64,000 nt of DNA, taken from assembly GCA_947501215.1 (NCBI GenBank), contig CANMUS010000003.1:1-64000 (forward strand), read 5' to 3'. Of this stretch, positions 45,174 to 54,957 are shown in pieces (the stretch's first letter is position 1; each line of letters opens with the position of its first letter). A program made the position numbers and the translations under genes. The stretch comes from an uncultured Erythrobacter sp. GTDB lineage: Bacteria; Pseudomonadota; Alphaproteobacteria; Sphingomonadales; Sphingomonadaceae. The notes under the pieces are model-generated. The model saw nothing but the letters and a program-made list of their open reading frames with translations, had not been told where the DNA came from and did not search any database.

Positions 45174-45233
45174 GATGTAAGCCGTGCGCGCGCTTTTACA
45201 GACCCGCGCCTGACCCGCAAGTGAAGATGGGCC

Positions 45234-46301
45234 TCAGGCGCGCCCGATCAAGCGCTGCGCCATGCGATCGGCGACCTGATCGGGAGAAAGGCCGCTCTCG
45301 TCGCTCTCGGTCCAGATCTGCTCGAGACGACCCGGAATCTGGGCAATACGCTTGCGGACCTCGTTGATGTCGCACGGCGCCTTGTCACAGCGACAGAGGT
45401 ATTCGAGGGTCACCGAAATGATGCCGCCAGCATTGATGACGTAGTCCGGCGCGTAGAGAATGCCGCGCTCTGCCAGCATCGGGCCGTGTTCGGGCCGACG
45501 CAGCTGATTGTTCGCGCCGCCTGCCACGATCTTGCAGTCGAGCCGCGCGATCCCCTCGTCGTCGAGCACCGCGCCGAGGGCATTGGGGCTGAAAACGTCG
45601 CAGGCAACCGACATGACCGCATCGGGCGCGGCAGTATCGGCACCGAGGTCTGCGGCGAGCGATTCGGCGCGGTCCTGGTTGACGTCCGACAGCGTGAGCT
45701 TCGCACCTTCCTTGGCGAGCAATCGGGCGACACCGCCACCGACGCTGCCGGTGCCCTGAATCGCGACATGCACGCCTTCGACGCTGTCCTTGCCGAGCTT
45801 GTGCTGCACCGCGGCCTTGATGCCGAGGAAGATGCCGAGCGCGGTGAAGGGCCCCGGATCGCCGCCCGCGGCATCCTCGCCCTCGACCGGCAGGCCGGAC
45901 ACATACTGCGTCCGCTCGGCGACCGCTGCCATGTCGGCTTCGGAAATGCCGACGTCCTCTGCGGTGACATATTTGCCGCCCAGGCCTTCGACGGCATCGG
46001 CGAAGGCAGCAAGCATTTCGGGCGTCTTGCTCTTGTCTTCGGGCGCGAGGATCACGGCCTTGCCGCCGCCCATGGGCAGGCCGGCCATGGCGTTCTTGTA
46101 GCTCATCCCGCGCGAGAGGCGCAGGGCATCGCGCATGGCATCGCCGGGTTCGGCATAATGCCAGAAACGCGTGCCACCCGCGCCGGGGCCGAGATGTGTG
46201 GAATGGAGCGCGATAATCGCCGTCAGGCCGCTGTTCCGGTCACGTACGAAATGCACGAGTTCGTGATCGTCGTAATCCGCTTCGGTCCAGAAAGCCGTCA
46301 T
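45234..46301 (-). CDS. Glu/Leu/Phe/Val dehydrogenase, leucine-dehydrogenase type
   Basis: A 355-residue NAD-dependent amino-acid dehydrogenase read from ATG 46301. The dimerisation/catalytic domain contains GMSYKNAMAGLPMGGGKAVI with the catalytic Lys; the Rossmann domain has QGTGSVGGGVARLLAKEG. The length and motifs resemble leucine dehydrogenases, which deaminate branched-chain amino acids; exact specificity is uncertain. It lies between the ccm operon and tRNA-His and appears monocistronic. The frame is open far upstream across tRNA-His, which is not coding. Confidence 0.88.
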   Translation of the reverse strand: MTAFWTEADYDDHELVHFVRDRNSGLTAIIALHSTHLGPGAGGTRFWHYAEPGDAMRDALRLSRGMSYKNAMAGLPMGGGKAVILAPEDKSKTPEMLAAFADAVEGLGGKYVTAEDVGISEADMAAVAERTQYVSGLPVEGEDAAGGDPGPFTALGIFLGIKAAVQHKLGKDSVEGVHVAIQGTGSVGGGVARLLAKEGAKLTLSDVNQDRAESLAADLGADTAAPDAVMSVACDVFSPNALGAVLDDEGIARLDCKIVAGGANNQLRRPEHGPMLAERGILYAPDYVINAGGIISVTLEYLCRCDKAPCDINEVRKRIAQIPGRLEQIWTESDESGLSPDQVADRMAQRLIGRA

Positions 46302-46353
46302 CGCCAAAATGCCCCTGCAAGCTGTACGGAGCGGTCTAATCTCGGGGGGAAAA

Positions 46354-46431
46354 TGGGGCGATCGAGGGGTCTCGAACCCCCGACCTCCGGTACCACAAAC
46401 CGGCGCTCTAACCAACTGAGCTACGATCGCC
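46354..46431 (-). tRNA. tRNA-His (GTG anticodon)
   Basis: A 78-nt cloverleaf with encoded CCA and the extra 5' G (position -1) typical of tRNA-His, opposite C73. The acceptor is GCGATCG/CGATCGC; the anticodon stem CCGGT/ACCGG encloses TTGTGGT, with anticodon GTG; the T arm contains GGTTCGAGACC. Confidence 0.96.
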
Positions 46432-46623
46432 ACAAGCCCCCGGAACCGCCCGGGAAGGGGGCCTGATACGCCCGCACGATGGGGCGTCAACCCGTCCCGT
46501 GCAGCGGCGTGGGCCTGTTGCACAACACTCCGCAAATGGGAAGCGAAAAAGCGCTGGGAGAGCGCAATGCGCAATATTATGTCGTGACTTGCCAGTCGGT
46601 GCGGCTTGGCTAGTCTGCGCTGT

Positions 46624-47259
46624 ATGACGGGGTCGGGCGAATCTTCGGCAGAGCGACTGCTCGCACAAGACGGCATGCAACGCGTGCCGAGCCCGAAGGC
46701 CGAGCTGTTCCAGCTACGGGGTTTTGTGCCGCCGGAGCTGTGCGCCGAGCTGATCGCGCTGATCGAGACGGACCGCCGTCCCTCCACCCTAGCCGATGCG
46801 GGCGATGACCATTATTTCCGCACCAGCGAGACCTGCGACCTATCGGCTGACGAGCCCGCGGTGCGGGTGCTGGAAGACAAGCTCACTAAGCTGACCGGAA
46901 TCGACCCGGCCCATGGCGAGCCGCTGCAGGGCCAGCGTTACGATGTCGGCCAGGAATTCAAGCCGCATTGCGACTATTTCAATCCCGGCGGGCAGGACTG
47001 GGAGAAATACTGCTCGGTCGCCGGCCAGCGGACCTGGACCTTCATGATCTATCTGAACGATGTAGAGGCCGGCGGCGCAACGCGTTTCAAGGCGATCGGC
47101 AAGACCTTCCAGCCCGAGGCGGGCAAGCTGCTCGGCTGGAACAACCGGCGCCCCGACGGCCGCGAGAACCCGAACACGATCCATCACGGCATGAAGGTCC
47201 GCAAGGGCGTGAAATACGTGATCACGAAATGGTATCGCGAGAAGGAGTGGGGGTGGTGA
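46624..47259 (+). CDS. 2-oxoglutarate/Fe(II) oxygenase, prolyl-4-hydroxylase-like
   Basis: A 211-residue protein from ATG 46624 (an upstream TTG at 46606 would add six residues). It has the P4Hc domain: HCDYFN (HxD iron ligands, about 118-120), RTWTFMIYLND, GGATRF, then IHHGMKVRKGVKYVITKW with the distal His and the Lys that binds 2-oxoglutarate. Bacterial members hydroxylate proteins or peptides; the target is unknown. A strong terminator follows. Confidence 0.88.
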   Translation: MTGSGESSAERLLAQDGMQRVPSPKAELFQLRGFVPPELCAELIALIETDRRPSTLADAGDDHYFRTSETCDLSADEPAVRVLEDKLTKLTGIDPAHGEPLQGQRYDVGQEFKPHCDYFNPGGQDWEKYCSVAGQRTWTFMIYLNDVEAGGATRFKAIGKTFQPEAGKLLGWNNRRPDGRENPNTIHHGMKVRKGVKYVITKWYREKEWGW

Positions 47260-47261
47260 CG

Positions 47262-47292
47262 AAAAAGGGCGACCCCGCAGGACCGCCCTTTT
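47262..47292. terminator. Bidirectional terminator between the oxygenase and rpmE
   Basis: AAAAGGGCG and CGCCCTTTT form a stem with an inner loop; A-run and T-run flank it, so it serves both converging genes. Confidence 0.85.
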
Positions 47293-47318
47293 GAACATTC
47301 GCGACTGGCGCGGTGCGC

Positions 47319-47546
47319 TCAGTTCTTCTTGAGGCTGAGCCCGCCGAAGCGCTTGTTGAAGGCTGCGACGCGGCCGCCTTCCTGCAGCTGCTGCTTGCCG
47401 CCGGTCCACGCCGGGTGGCTCGTCGGGTCGATTTCAAGCGTCAGCGTGTCGCCTTCGCTGCCCCACGTCGAGCGCGTCTGGAATTCGGTGCCATCGGTCA
47501 TCTTGACCGTGATCATGTGATAGTCGGGGTGGCCATCGGCTTTCAT
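47319..47546 (-). CDS. rpmE: Ribosomal protein L31
   Basis: A 75-residue L31 with the opening [20 protein letters not shown] and the run [20 protein letters not shown]; the ending is basic. The zinc-ribbon CxxC pairs are absent, so it is the Cys-minus form. Its own terminator lies just downstream. Confidence 0.93.
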   Translation of the reverse strand: MKADGHPDYHMITVKMTDGTEFQTRSTWGSEGDTLTLEIDPTSHPAWTGGKQQLQEGGRVAAFNKRFGGLSLKKN

Positions 47547-47599
47547 GATAGTCGTCCTTTAAGCTTCGGAGCGGTTCCGACCGGTCCAGCTGTGTTTGG

Positions 47600-47903
47600 G
47601 AAAGGCGCGCGCCTAATCGGAATTGCCTTGGAAGGCAAGTCCGATTTGACGCTGTTTATTCGGCCTCAAGCGCCGGCGGCTGCATCCGCAGCCTTAGGCT
47701 GTCCTCGCTCACGCGACCTGAAGGCCGCGTCGCTGCGGGCGGGCAGTCGCGCTTGCCTAGCCTGCGGCTCGGAGATCATCGCCAAACGCACGCGTTTTCT
47801 CGAGCACCGCCCGCGACCAGCGGGCGGCAAGGCCGACTGGCCGCCCGCAGCGGGCGCGGCTTGCTGCGCGTCTAGCGAGGACGCACCGACGGATGTCGGT
47901 GCG
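47600..47903. other. GC-rich hairpin-dense intergenic region
   Basis: A region of about 300 bp between rpmE and fabZ with several perfect dyads: GGCTGC-ATCC-GCAGCC near 47680-47695, CCGCCCGC-GACCA-GCGGGCGG at 47808-47828 and GCACCGAC-GGAT-GTCGGTGC at 47884-47903. The last lies right after the fabZ stop on the minus strand and may act as a terminator without a U-tract. A low-complexity frame on the minus strand is not convincing as a protein. It may be a dispersed repeat or a structured RNA. Confidence 0.45.
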
Positions 47904-47915
47904 AAAAGCAAAGAT

Positions 47916-48368
47916 TCATGCGTCGGCGATCATCGCGGTGAAACTGACTTCGCAGGTCACTTTGCCCTCGACGCTAGCCTCGCCCGCAAACTTGCAGACG
48001 CGCGCGCGTTTCTGGACAAATTCGGCCTTGAGGTCGAGCAACACGCCCGGCGTCACGGGCGCGCGAAACTTCGCGTTCTCGATCGCCATGAAATAGACGA
48101 GCTTTCCCGAGCCCGCGAGGCCAAGGCTTTCGACCGCGAGAACGCCAGCGGCCTGCGCCAGTGCCTCGATCTGGAGGACGCCGGGCATGATCGGCGATCC
48201 GGGAAAGTGGCCCTGGAAGAAATCCTCGTTAAAGCTGACCGCCTTGATCGCGTGGATGCGCTCGTCGACGACCAGCTCCTTCACCCGGTCGACCAGGAGC
48301 AGGGGATAACGATGCGGCAGGCGCTTCAGCACCTGCACTACGTCGAAACCGCTGGTTTCCTCGCTCAT
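47916..48368 (-). CDS. fabZ: 3-hydroxyacyl-ACP dehydratase FabZ
   Basis: A 150-residue hot-dog enzyme read from ATG 48368 (MSEETSG). The catalytic His is in [20 protein letters not shown] (with the downstream Glu), and [11 protein letters not shown] is the family opening. It dehydrates 3-hydroxyacyl-ACP in fatty-acid and lipid A synthesis. It follows bamA and ompH in the conserved envelope cluster. Confidence 0.96.
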   Translation of the reverse strand: MSEETSGFDVVQVLKRLPHRYPLLLVDRVKELVVDERIHAIKAVSFNEDFFQGHFPGSPIMPGVLQIEALAQAAGVLAVESLGLAGSGKLVYFMAIENAKFRAPVTPGVLLDLKAEFVQKRARVCKFAGEASVEGKVTCEVSFTAMIADA

Positions 48369-48390
48369 CGCCCTGCTCCCGTCGTCAGGA

Positions 48391-49080
48391 TCAGCGGCCG
48401 GCCGGCTGCTGCTGTGCGGGCTGCTGGCCCTGCTGCTGCGCGGCTTGCTGGGCGGCCTGCTGTTGCGCGACGCCGACAAGGATCTGCGAGACCGTCTGCT
48501 GGGTCTGCAGCGACTCCTGGCGCGGACGCCAGTTCGCCGGCGGCGTGATCTGCACGCTCGGCACGCGCTGGTTCATGACGGTGACCAAATCGTTCGTCAC
48601 GTTGAGCGTTTCGGGTGCCCACTGGACCGCGTCCGGCGAGAGCAGGAGCTGGATGTTCTTCTGCTGCACGACCTGCTGCTGCACATTGCTGTAATCGTTG
48701 ATCAACTGCTCGATGGCATAGGTCTGTGCCAGCACGATCGGCTGCGAAGCCTGCTGGATCTGCTGTTCCTTCTGCTGGATCTGCTGCACAACGGAGGGGT
48801 TCGCCTGCGCCTCGGCCTGGGTCAGCTGACCGTCGCTATTGGTGTCGAGGCTCTGCTGCAGCGTCGCCGCTTCCTGGCGCAGGGTGCGTATCTGGGTGAG
48901 CTGCGCCGTATATTGCTGCTCGATCTGCTGATAGGCGGCGATGCGGGCCTGCGAGCGCACAATCACGGCTTCGGGGCTGCTGGTGGCGATCGCGCCGGTC
49001 ACCTGCGCGGCGACGGGCGTGCTGGCAATAGCCGCGCCTGCGAGAGCCGCGGCAGCGAGAATCTTGGTCTTGCTGGTCAT
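48391..49080 (-). CDS. OmpH/Skp-family periplasmic chaperone
   Basis: A 229-residue secreted protein (signal ending IASTPVAAQ). The middle is a long Gln-rich coiled coil ([20 protein letters not shown] onward to about 135), as in Skp/OmpH. Unusually long and Gln-rich, with a C-terminal run of Gln/Ala. It would hold unfolded outer-membrane proteins for BamA. The start ATG shares its A with the bamA stop (TAATG), and fabZ follows. Confidence 0.85.
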   Translation of the reverse strand: MTSKTKILAAAALAGAAIASTPVAAQVTGAIATSSPEAVIVRSQARIAAYQQIEQQYTAQLTQIRTLRQEAATLQQSLDTNSDGQLTQAEAQANPSVVQQIQQKEQQIQQASQPIVLAQTYAIEQLINDYSNVQQQVVQQKNIQLLLSPDAVQWAPETLNVTNDLVTVMNQRVPSVQITPPANWRPRQESLQTQQTVSQILVGVAQQQAAQQAAQQQGQQPAQQQPAGR

Positions 49081-51728
49081 TAGAATTGCGTTCCTACGTT
49101 GAATGAGAAGGTCTTGGTGTCGTCTCCGACTTCCTTCTTGATGATCTGGGCGAAATCGATCCTGAACGGACCGAAGGGCGAGTTCCAGTTGACGCCGACG
49201 CCCGCGGAAATGCGCGGTGCAGCCGTGTCGCCGACGAAAACTTCGCGATAGAAAGAACTGGCGGGGATGAACGGCAAAAGCGGATTGCCATCGGCGTCGA
49301 CCGTGTCGGTCGTGGTCAGTCCGTCTTCATCGATGAAGAGCAACTGCCCATCCTGCGTAGCCTGACGACCGTTAGGCTGGTTCACCAATGTGGGCGTCGT
49401 GATCGAGAACAACGAACCGACATCGACCCAGACCGACGGGCGGAGACCGAGTTCGCGTGCACCGCTACCAAGCGGGATCTCGAGTTCGGCACGGCCAAGG
49501 TAATATGCCTTGCCGCCGATGGCATCGTCGAAGCGCTGATCGGACGACAGCGCGTCCTCGATCGGCGTGGGAATACGCGGGCCATCGGGATTGTCGGGAT
49601 CGGTCACGAAATTGAGCCGCACGATGCGCGGGCCGATCCCGCGAATGTCGAAGCCGCGCATTTGCGGTTCGCCGAGGAAGAAGCGGTCGGTCAGGCGAAT
49701 GCTGTCACGCCCGGGCTCGTCGCTGTCCTCTAGCCCGCGGATCCATCCGCCTTCGCCCGCCAGCGAGAATACAAACCCGCTGCCGATCGACCAGTATTTC
49801 GCCATGCGGGCGCGCGAGCGGATGTACTTTTCCGATCCGCCGAGGCCGGCGAACTCATTGGTCCAGCTGATCGTTTCGCCGCGGCTCGGCCGCAGCCTGC
49901 TGTTGAGCGTGTTGTAGTTCAGCGTCAGCCCTAGGATCGAGCTCGAACGCTCGCCGATCGCTTCGCACAGGAAGCGCGTGGCGCGGCATTCACCGTTCTC
50001 GAAGAACTCGTCGCCCAGCGACACGTCGTCATAATTGAAGGTGTAGCTGCCAATGGCCGAGAGATATTCGGTGAGCGGCACACCCGCCCGCAGCGAGAAG
50101 CCCGTCGTCGACTGCTCGTAAGTCGTATTGCGTTCGCTGTTGCGGAAGTTGAAGCTGTTGAAATCGCGGCGATAGATGTCGACGCCCGCAGAGATATTGC
50201 GGTCGAAAACATAAGGTTCGCTGAAGCTGATCTGCGCCGATTTCGAGTAGCGAGAGTAGTTGACGCTCAGGCCGACAGTCTGCCCGCGACCGCGGAAATT
50301 GCGCTGGCGGATAGAGCCTGCGAGGATAAAACTTTCGAGCGAGCTGAAGCCCGCCGATAGCTGCAGTTCGCCGGTCGCCTGTTCTTCCACATTCGCTTCG
50401 AGCACGATGCGGTCGGGCGCACTGCCTTCGACCTGGTTGATCTCGAAGTTTTCCTGGAAATAGCCCAACGAATTGATGCGCGCGGTGGAGCGGGACACGG
50501 CGAGCGAATTGAACGCGTCGCCCTCGGCGATACGGAATTCACGGCGGATCACCTTGTCCTGCGTAAGCGTGTTGCCGTTCACGTCGATACGCTCCACGTA
50601 AACGCGGGGCGCCTCGCGCAGGACGAAATTGACGTCCATCGTCAGATCGTCGGCGTCGCGACGAATTTCCGGGTTCACGTCGGCAAAGGCATAGCCGAAG
50701 GTGCCGGCAAGTTCGGTCAGCTGTTCGACCGTGTCTTCGACCTGCTTGGCGTTGTACCAGTCGCCGCTCTTCATGGGCAGTCGGCCGGCCAGCGCATCGC
50801 TGTCGAAGTCGCGAATCTGGCTGTCGACGGTCACTTCGCCGAATTTGTGGCGTTCGCCTTCTTCGACGACATAGGTGATGATGAAATCGCGCTTGTCGGG
50901 CGTCAGCTCGGCCACGGCCGATACGACGCGGAAATCGGCATAGCCTTCGGTCAGGTAGAACAGCCGGAGGTTCTGCTGGTCGAACGCCAGACGGTCGGGA
51001 TCGTAGCTGGTATTGGAGCTGAAGAAGCTCGTCAGGCGCGCCTGCTTGGTCAGCATTTCGCCGCGCAGCTCGCCGTCCGAGAAAGCTTCATTGCCGATGA
51101 TGTTGATCTGGCGAACCTTGGACTTGGGCCCTTCGTTGATCTCGAACACCACGTCCACGCGGTTCTGGCTCAGCTGCACCATCTTGGGCTCGACCGTGGC
51201 GGCGAAGCGGCCCTGGCGCTTGTAAAGCTCGATGATGCGGGCGACGTCCGCGCGAACCTTGGACCGGGTGAAAATCTGGCGCGGCGAGAGCTTGATCTCG
51301 GGCAGAATCTTGTCGTTCTTGATCCGCTTGTTGCCCTCCAGGATGATGCGGTTGATGACCGGGTTCTCGGTCACCTCGATCACCACATTGCCGCCGTTGT
51401 TGACGACGCTGGCATTGGCGAACAGCTCGGTGGCGTAGAGGTCCTTCAGCACCTGGTCGCCGACCGCCTGGGTCCAGGCATCGCCCGGGCGCAGGCGGAT
51501 ATAGGAGAGGATCGTCTGCGGCTCGAGGCGCTGGGCCCCGCTCACCGCGATCGTCTGCACCGTCTGCTGCTGGACTGCAGGGGCCGGGGTGGTCGCTTCC
51601 GCCTCCTCGGTGTCCTGCGCAAGCGCGATCTGCGGAATACCGGCGAGCATGGTTCCGGCGAGGAGGCCCATGGCCAGCCGTGCGGGCGAAGCTTTGCGGC
51701 GCGCGGCGGCGGGTGCGAAATCAGTCAT
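49080..51728 (-). CDS. bamA: Outer-membrane assembly factor BamA
   Basis: An 882-residue Omp85 protein read from ATG 51728 (a TTG at 51734 adds two). Signal peptide ends IALAQ; five POTRA domains run from about 55 to 430 (NRIILEGNKRIKNDKILPEI marks the second); the barrel follows with the conserved LTDRFFLGEPQMRGFDIRGI (the RGF region) and a terminal aromatic (FNVGTQF). It inserts beta-barrel proteins into the outer membrane. Gene order rseP-bamA-ompH-fabZ is conserved in proteobacteria. Confidence 0.97.
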   Translation of the reverse strand: MTDFAPAAARRKASPARLAMGLLAGTMLAGIPQIALAQDTEEAEATTPAPAVQQQTVQTIAVSGAQRLEPQTILSYIRLRPGDAWTQAVGDQVLKDLYATELFANASVVNNGGNVVIEVTENPVINRIILEGNKRIKNDKILPEIKLSPRQIFTRSKVRADVARIIELYKRQGRFAATVEPKMVQLSQNRVDVVFEINEGPKSKVRQINIIGNEAFSDGELRGEMLTKQARLTSFFSSNTSYDPDRLAFDQQNLRLFYLTEGYADFRVVSAVAELTPDKRDFIITYVVEEGERHKFGEVTVDSQIRDFDSDALAGRLPMKSGDWYNAKQVEDTVEQLTELAGTFGYAFADVNPEIRRDADDLTMDVNFVLREAPRVYVERIDVNGNTLTQDKVIRREFRIAEGDAFNSLAVSRSTARINSLGYFQENFEINQVEGSAPDRIVLEANVEEQATGELQLSAGFSSLESFILAGSIRQRNFRGRGQTVGLSVNYSRYSKSAQISFSEPYVFDRNISAGVDIYRRDFNSFNFRNSERNTTYEQSTTGFSLRAGVPLTEYLSAIGSYTFNYDDVSLGDEFFENGECRATRFLCEAIGERSSSILGLTLNYNTLNSRLRPSRGETISWTNEFAGLGGSEKYIRSRARMAKYWSIGSGFVFSLAGEGGWIRGLEDSDEPGRDSIRLTDRFFLGEPQMRGFDIRGIGPRIVRLNFVTDPDNPDGPRIPTPIEDALSSDQRFDDAIGGKAYYLGRAELEIPLGSGARELGLRPSVWVDVGSLFSITTPTLVNQPNGRQATQDGQLLFIDEDGLTTTDTVDADGNPLLPFIPASSFYREVFVGDTAAPRISAGVGVNWNSPFGPFRIDFAQIIKKEVGDDTKTFSFNVGTQF

Positions 51729-51897
51729 CGACAAGGAAAATCCCGTCCTCGTTAAAATGCTACGGAGCCGGTGGATGCTGGGCCCATCGGCAAAAGCCGC
51801 TGTCTATGCAGCGGCCCGAAAGTCCCCTGCCCTAAGCGCTTGTGCCAATCAAGCTTTGCAACCGTGAACGCCCGCCTCCGCGCTGTGCTTTCCCCGG

Positions 51898-53040
51898 CTA
51901 ATTCCCGAAGATCGGGAGACCGGCCAGGTCGTTGATCGTGACGAATACCATCAGCGCAAGCACGAGGGCCACGCCGGCGCGATACGCCACTTCCGTTCCA
52001 CGGGGGCCGATGGGTTTCCGGCGGACTGCTTCTGCCGCGTAGAAAGCCAGGTGCCCGCCGTCGAGCGCGGGGATTGGCAGGAGGTTGATGAATGCCAAGT
52101 TAAGCGAAATCAGGGCGACGAAATTGGTAAAGGCGAGCGCACCCATGCTCAGTTGTTCGCCGGAAAATTTGGCGATCTTGACCGGACCGCCGAGCTCCTG
52201 GACCGAGCGTTCTCCGGTAAATATCTGTGCGACACCGGTAATCATCATGTCGACCACGCCGATGGAATGATCGACGGCAAGGCCGAGGCTGCCGATGATC
52301 CCTTGCGGCTCGTAGGTCATTTCCGCCTCTGCCGCCTGAATGCCGACAAGACCGATCTTGGACTTGTTGCCGAAACCGTCTTCGACCTCGCGGCTCTCCG
52401 TGGTGACGGCGAAGGTCTCGCGCGCACCGTCGCGCAGGACGGTGATGTCGAGCGTGCGGCCCGGGTACATCATGATCGCGTTCTGGACGTCGCGGAAGCT
52501 CTCCATCGTCTCGCCTTCGACCGAGATGATGCGGTCGCCAGCGCGCAAGCCGGCCTCGCGCGCAGGAGAGGTTTCGGCGAATTCTGCGATCGTCAGCTGG
52601 CTGTCCGCATCGGCAGGCACGGGCTTGCCGTAGAAGGCGAAGAAGCTCGCAAATATCGCCAGCGTCACGAGGATGTTGGTCGCAGGCCCCGCGAATACGA
52701 TCAGCGCGCGCTTCCACAGCGCAGCATGGTGGAAACTGCCGCTGCGCTCCTCGGCGCTAGCTTGTTCGGCGGCTGCGGTATCCGGAATGCTCGCCGGGTT
52801 CATGTCGCCCTTGAACTGGACATAGCCGCCCAGCGGCAGCGCGCTCAGCTTCCACCGTGTCCCACGTTTGTCGGTGAAGCCCCAGATTTCCTTGCCGAAA
52901 CCGATCGAGAAGGCTTCCGCCTGCACGCCGAACCAGCGGCCTACGATATAATGACCAAGCTCGTGAACGGTGATCAGCGGCCCCAGCAGCAACGGGAAGC
53001 CGAAGACGTAATAGACCCACAGGGGCAGCATGTTTTCCAA
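51898..53040 (-). CDS. rseP: Site-2 protease RseP
   Basis: A 380-residue intramembrane metalloprotease. The zinc site is HELGH at 26-30 with the late NLLPIPALDGGH supplying the Asp, and one PDZ domain (about 150-230) sits between. It cleaves anti-sigma factor anchors in envelope stress and signal peptide remnants. It starts one base after the dxr stop. Confidence 0.96.
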   Translation of the reverse strand: MENMLPLWVYYVFGFPLLLGPLITVHELGHYIVGRWFGVQAEAFSIGFGKEIWGFTDKRGTRWKLSALPLGGYVQFKGDMNPASIPDTAAAEQASAEERSGSFHHAALWKRALIVFAGPATNILVTLAIFASFFAFYGKPVPADADSQLTIAEFAETSPAREAGLRAGDRIISVEGETMESFRDVQNAIMMYPGRTLDITVLRDGARETFAVTTESREVEDGFGNKSKIGLVGIQAAEAEMTYEPQGIIGSLGLAVDHSIGVVDMMITGVAQIFTGERSVQELGGPVKIAKFSGEQLSMGALAFTNFVALISLNLAFINLLPIPALDGGHLAFYAAEAVRRKPIGPRGTEVAYRAGVALVLALMVFVTINDLAGLPIFGN

Positions 53041-53041
53041 G

Positions 53042-54193
53042 TCAGGCGAGCTCCAGCATTTCGGTGGCGCGCTTGCGGGAAGCGTCGTCCACCATCAGCA
53101 CCTCGTCCAGAGAACGCGGAGCATCGGGCAGGTTTCCTTCCGTCAGCACGCGCTCGACCAATAGCGGAATTCGGCTGAATGGAATCTTACGGTCCAGAAA
53201 TGCGGCGACGGCCACTTCATTCGCGGCGTTGAGCACGGCCGGGGCCGCCCCGCCCGCCTCTGCCGCCTCGCGCGCCAAACGGGTCGCGGGAAAGCGCTGT
53301 TCGTCGGGCTGGAAGAAACTGAGTTCGCCGATGGTGGGCAGGTCCAGTGGCTCGCACGGCGTGTCCATCCGCTGCGGCCAGGCGAGACAGCTGGCGATGG
53401 GCACGCGCATGTCGGACGGGCCGAGCTGCGCCAGCGTGGACCCGTCGCGATACTCGACCATCGAATGGATCACGCTCTGCGGGTGGACCACGATGCGAAT
53501 GCGGTCGAGGCCGACCGGGAACAGCTGATGCGCCTCGATCAGTTCAAGCCCTTTATTGAACATGGTCGCGCTGTCGACGCTGATCTTGGCGCCCATGTCC
53601 CAATTGGGATGCGCTACCGCCTGCTCGGGGGTGACGGCAGAGAGGTCTTCCACCGTGCGTAGCGGGCCGCCGCTGGCGGTGAGCGTGATCCAGCGCACAT
53701 CCTCGATCCGCCCGCCTTCGAGGCACTGGAAGATTGCATTGTGCTCGCTATCGACGGGGAGCAGCGTCGCGCCGTGTTTCGCAACCGCGGCGGTCATGAC
53801 CTCGCCCGCCGAAACCAGCGCTTCCTTGTTGGCGAGCGCGATAGTCCCGCCCTGCTCGATCGCCGCCATGACCGGGCCGAGCCCTGCACAGCCGACGATC
53901 GCGGCGACGGTGATATCGACGGGGCGTTCCGCAGCTTCGCACAGCGCCCGCTTGCCGCCAGCCGCTTCGATTCCCGAGCCATCGAGCGCGGCACGCAGGT
54001 CGTCCAGACAGCTCTCGTCCGCGACCACGGCGATCTCTGCGCGGAACTCCTTCGCGAGCGCCGCAAGCTCGGCGACGTTGCAATTGGCCGTTAGCGCAAC
54101 CACCCGCCAGTCCTTCGCATCGCGGCGTATCAGATCGAGCGTCGATGTGCCGACCGAGCCGGTGGCACCGAGAATGGAGATCGAGCGGCTCAT
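53042..54193 (-). CDS. dxr: 1-deoxy-D-xylulose 5-phosphate reductoisomerase
   Basis: A 383-residue NADPH enzyme of the MEP isoprenoid pathway. It has the nucleotide-binding ILGATGSVGTSTLDLI at 7-22, LPVDSEHNAIFQCL (metal/substrate Asp, Ser and Glu) and ALVSAGEVM. It feeds isoprenyl diphosphate to UppS encoded two genes upstream. The start overlaps the cdsA stop (ATGA). Confidence 0.97.
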   Translation of the reverse strand: MSRSISILGATGSVGTSTLDLIRRDAKDWRVVALTANCNVAELAALAKEFRAEIAVVADESCLDDLRAALDGSGIEAAGGKRALCEAAERPVDITVAAIVGCAGLGPVMAAIEQGGTIALANKEALVSAGEVMTAAVAKHGATLLPVDSEHNAIFQCLEGGRIEDVRWITLTASGGPLRTVEDLSAVTPEQAVAHPNWDMGAKISVDSATMFNKGLELIEAHQLFPVGLDRIRIVVHPQSVIHSMVEYRDGSTLAQLGPSDMRVPIASCLAWPQRMDTPCEPLDLPTIGELSFFQPDEQRFPATRLAREAAEAGGAAPAVLNAANEVAVAAFLDRKIPFSRIPLLVERVLTEGNLPDAPRSLDEVLMVDDASRKRATEMLELA

Positions 54194-54957
54194 GAAAGCC
54201 CCGGCATCAAAAAGCCGACCGCGATGGCGACAGGAAGAATGCCGTCAGTTCGGTCGAACACGCCGCCATGGCCCGGAATAAGGTTCGAGGAATCCTTCAT
54301 GTGAGCCTTGCGCTTAAGCCAGCTTTCGAGAAAATCGCCGGCCTGCGCCGAACACGCGAGTACCGCGCCGATAGCGAGCGCGGCAATCGGCGACCACGGG
54401 TATGCGTTGACCTCCATGTGCCACTCTTCCGATGCCGGTAGGATAAGTTGCAGCAGCAGCCAGCCGAACAGCGCGGCTCCGACCATGCCGCCCCCTAGAC
54501 CGGCCCATGTCTTCGACGGGCTGACACGCGGAGCGATTTTCGGACCGCCGATGGCCCGGCCGCTGAAGTAGGCGAATGTATCGGTGAAGATGACCGATCC
54601 AATCACCAGATAAAGATAGAACCTCGGCATGGTCGTTAGGAACAGGGCGGCAAATCCCACATAGATCGCGCCGAGCAGCAATCCGGCCACGCGCCCGGCG
54701 GTACGCTCTGTGGCCCGGAAGACGAGCCGGACCAGTTCGGCATAGGTGGCCAGAGCGACGAGTCCGATGAAGAGCTTGAGCCATACGTCGCCCGCCCACA
54801 ATGCACTGCCAGCCACGGCGAGCATCACCAGAGCGGAAGCAGCCCGTTTCGGCAGGTCGGACGTGCGGATCGACAAAGGTACCGTCATGTACCGCTGGGC
54901 GTACGCCTTCGCGCGGTCGCGCTTGCCCGCACCTGCTTGCGTCTCACCGTCCACCAA
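54190..54957 (-). CDS. cdsA: Phosphatidate cytidylyltransferase
   Basis: A 255-residue multi-helix protein with the CdsA signature near the C-terminus: CSAQAGDFLESWLKRKAHMK and KDSSNLIPGHGGVFDRTDGI. It makes CDP-diacylglycerol, the precursor used by PgsA and PssA, both also encoded in this window. The start region overlaps the uppS end by 14 bases. Confidence 0.95.
   Translation of the reverse strand: MVDGETQAGAGKRDRAKAYAQRYMTVPLSIRTSDLPKRAASALVMLAVAGSALWAGDVWLKLFIGLVALATYAELVRLVFRATERTAGRVAGLLLGAIYVGFAALFLTTMPRFYLYLVIGSVIFTDTFAYFSGRAIGGPKIAPRVSPSKTWAGLGGGMVGAALFGWLLLQLILPASEEWHMEVNAYPWSPIAALAIGAVLACSAQAGDFLESWLKRKAHMKDSSNLIPGHGGVFDRTDGILPVAIAVGFLMPGLS

Noticed and set aside
47666..47911. 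81-codon minus-strand frame between rpmE and fabZ
   Set aside because: Low-complexity Ala/Gln/Arg sequence spread over several perfect hairpins; treated as a repeat or structured region, not a protein.
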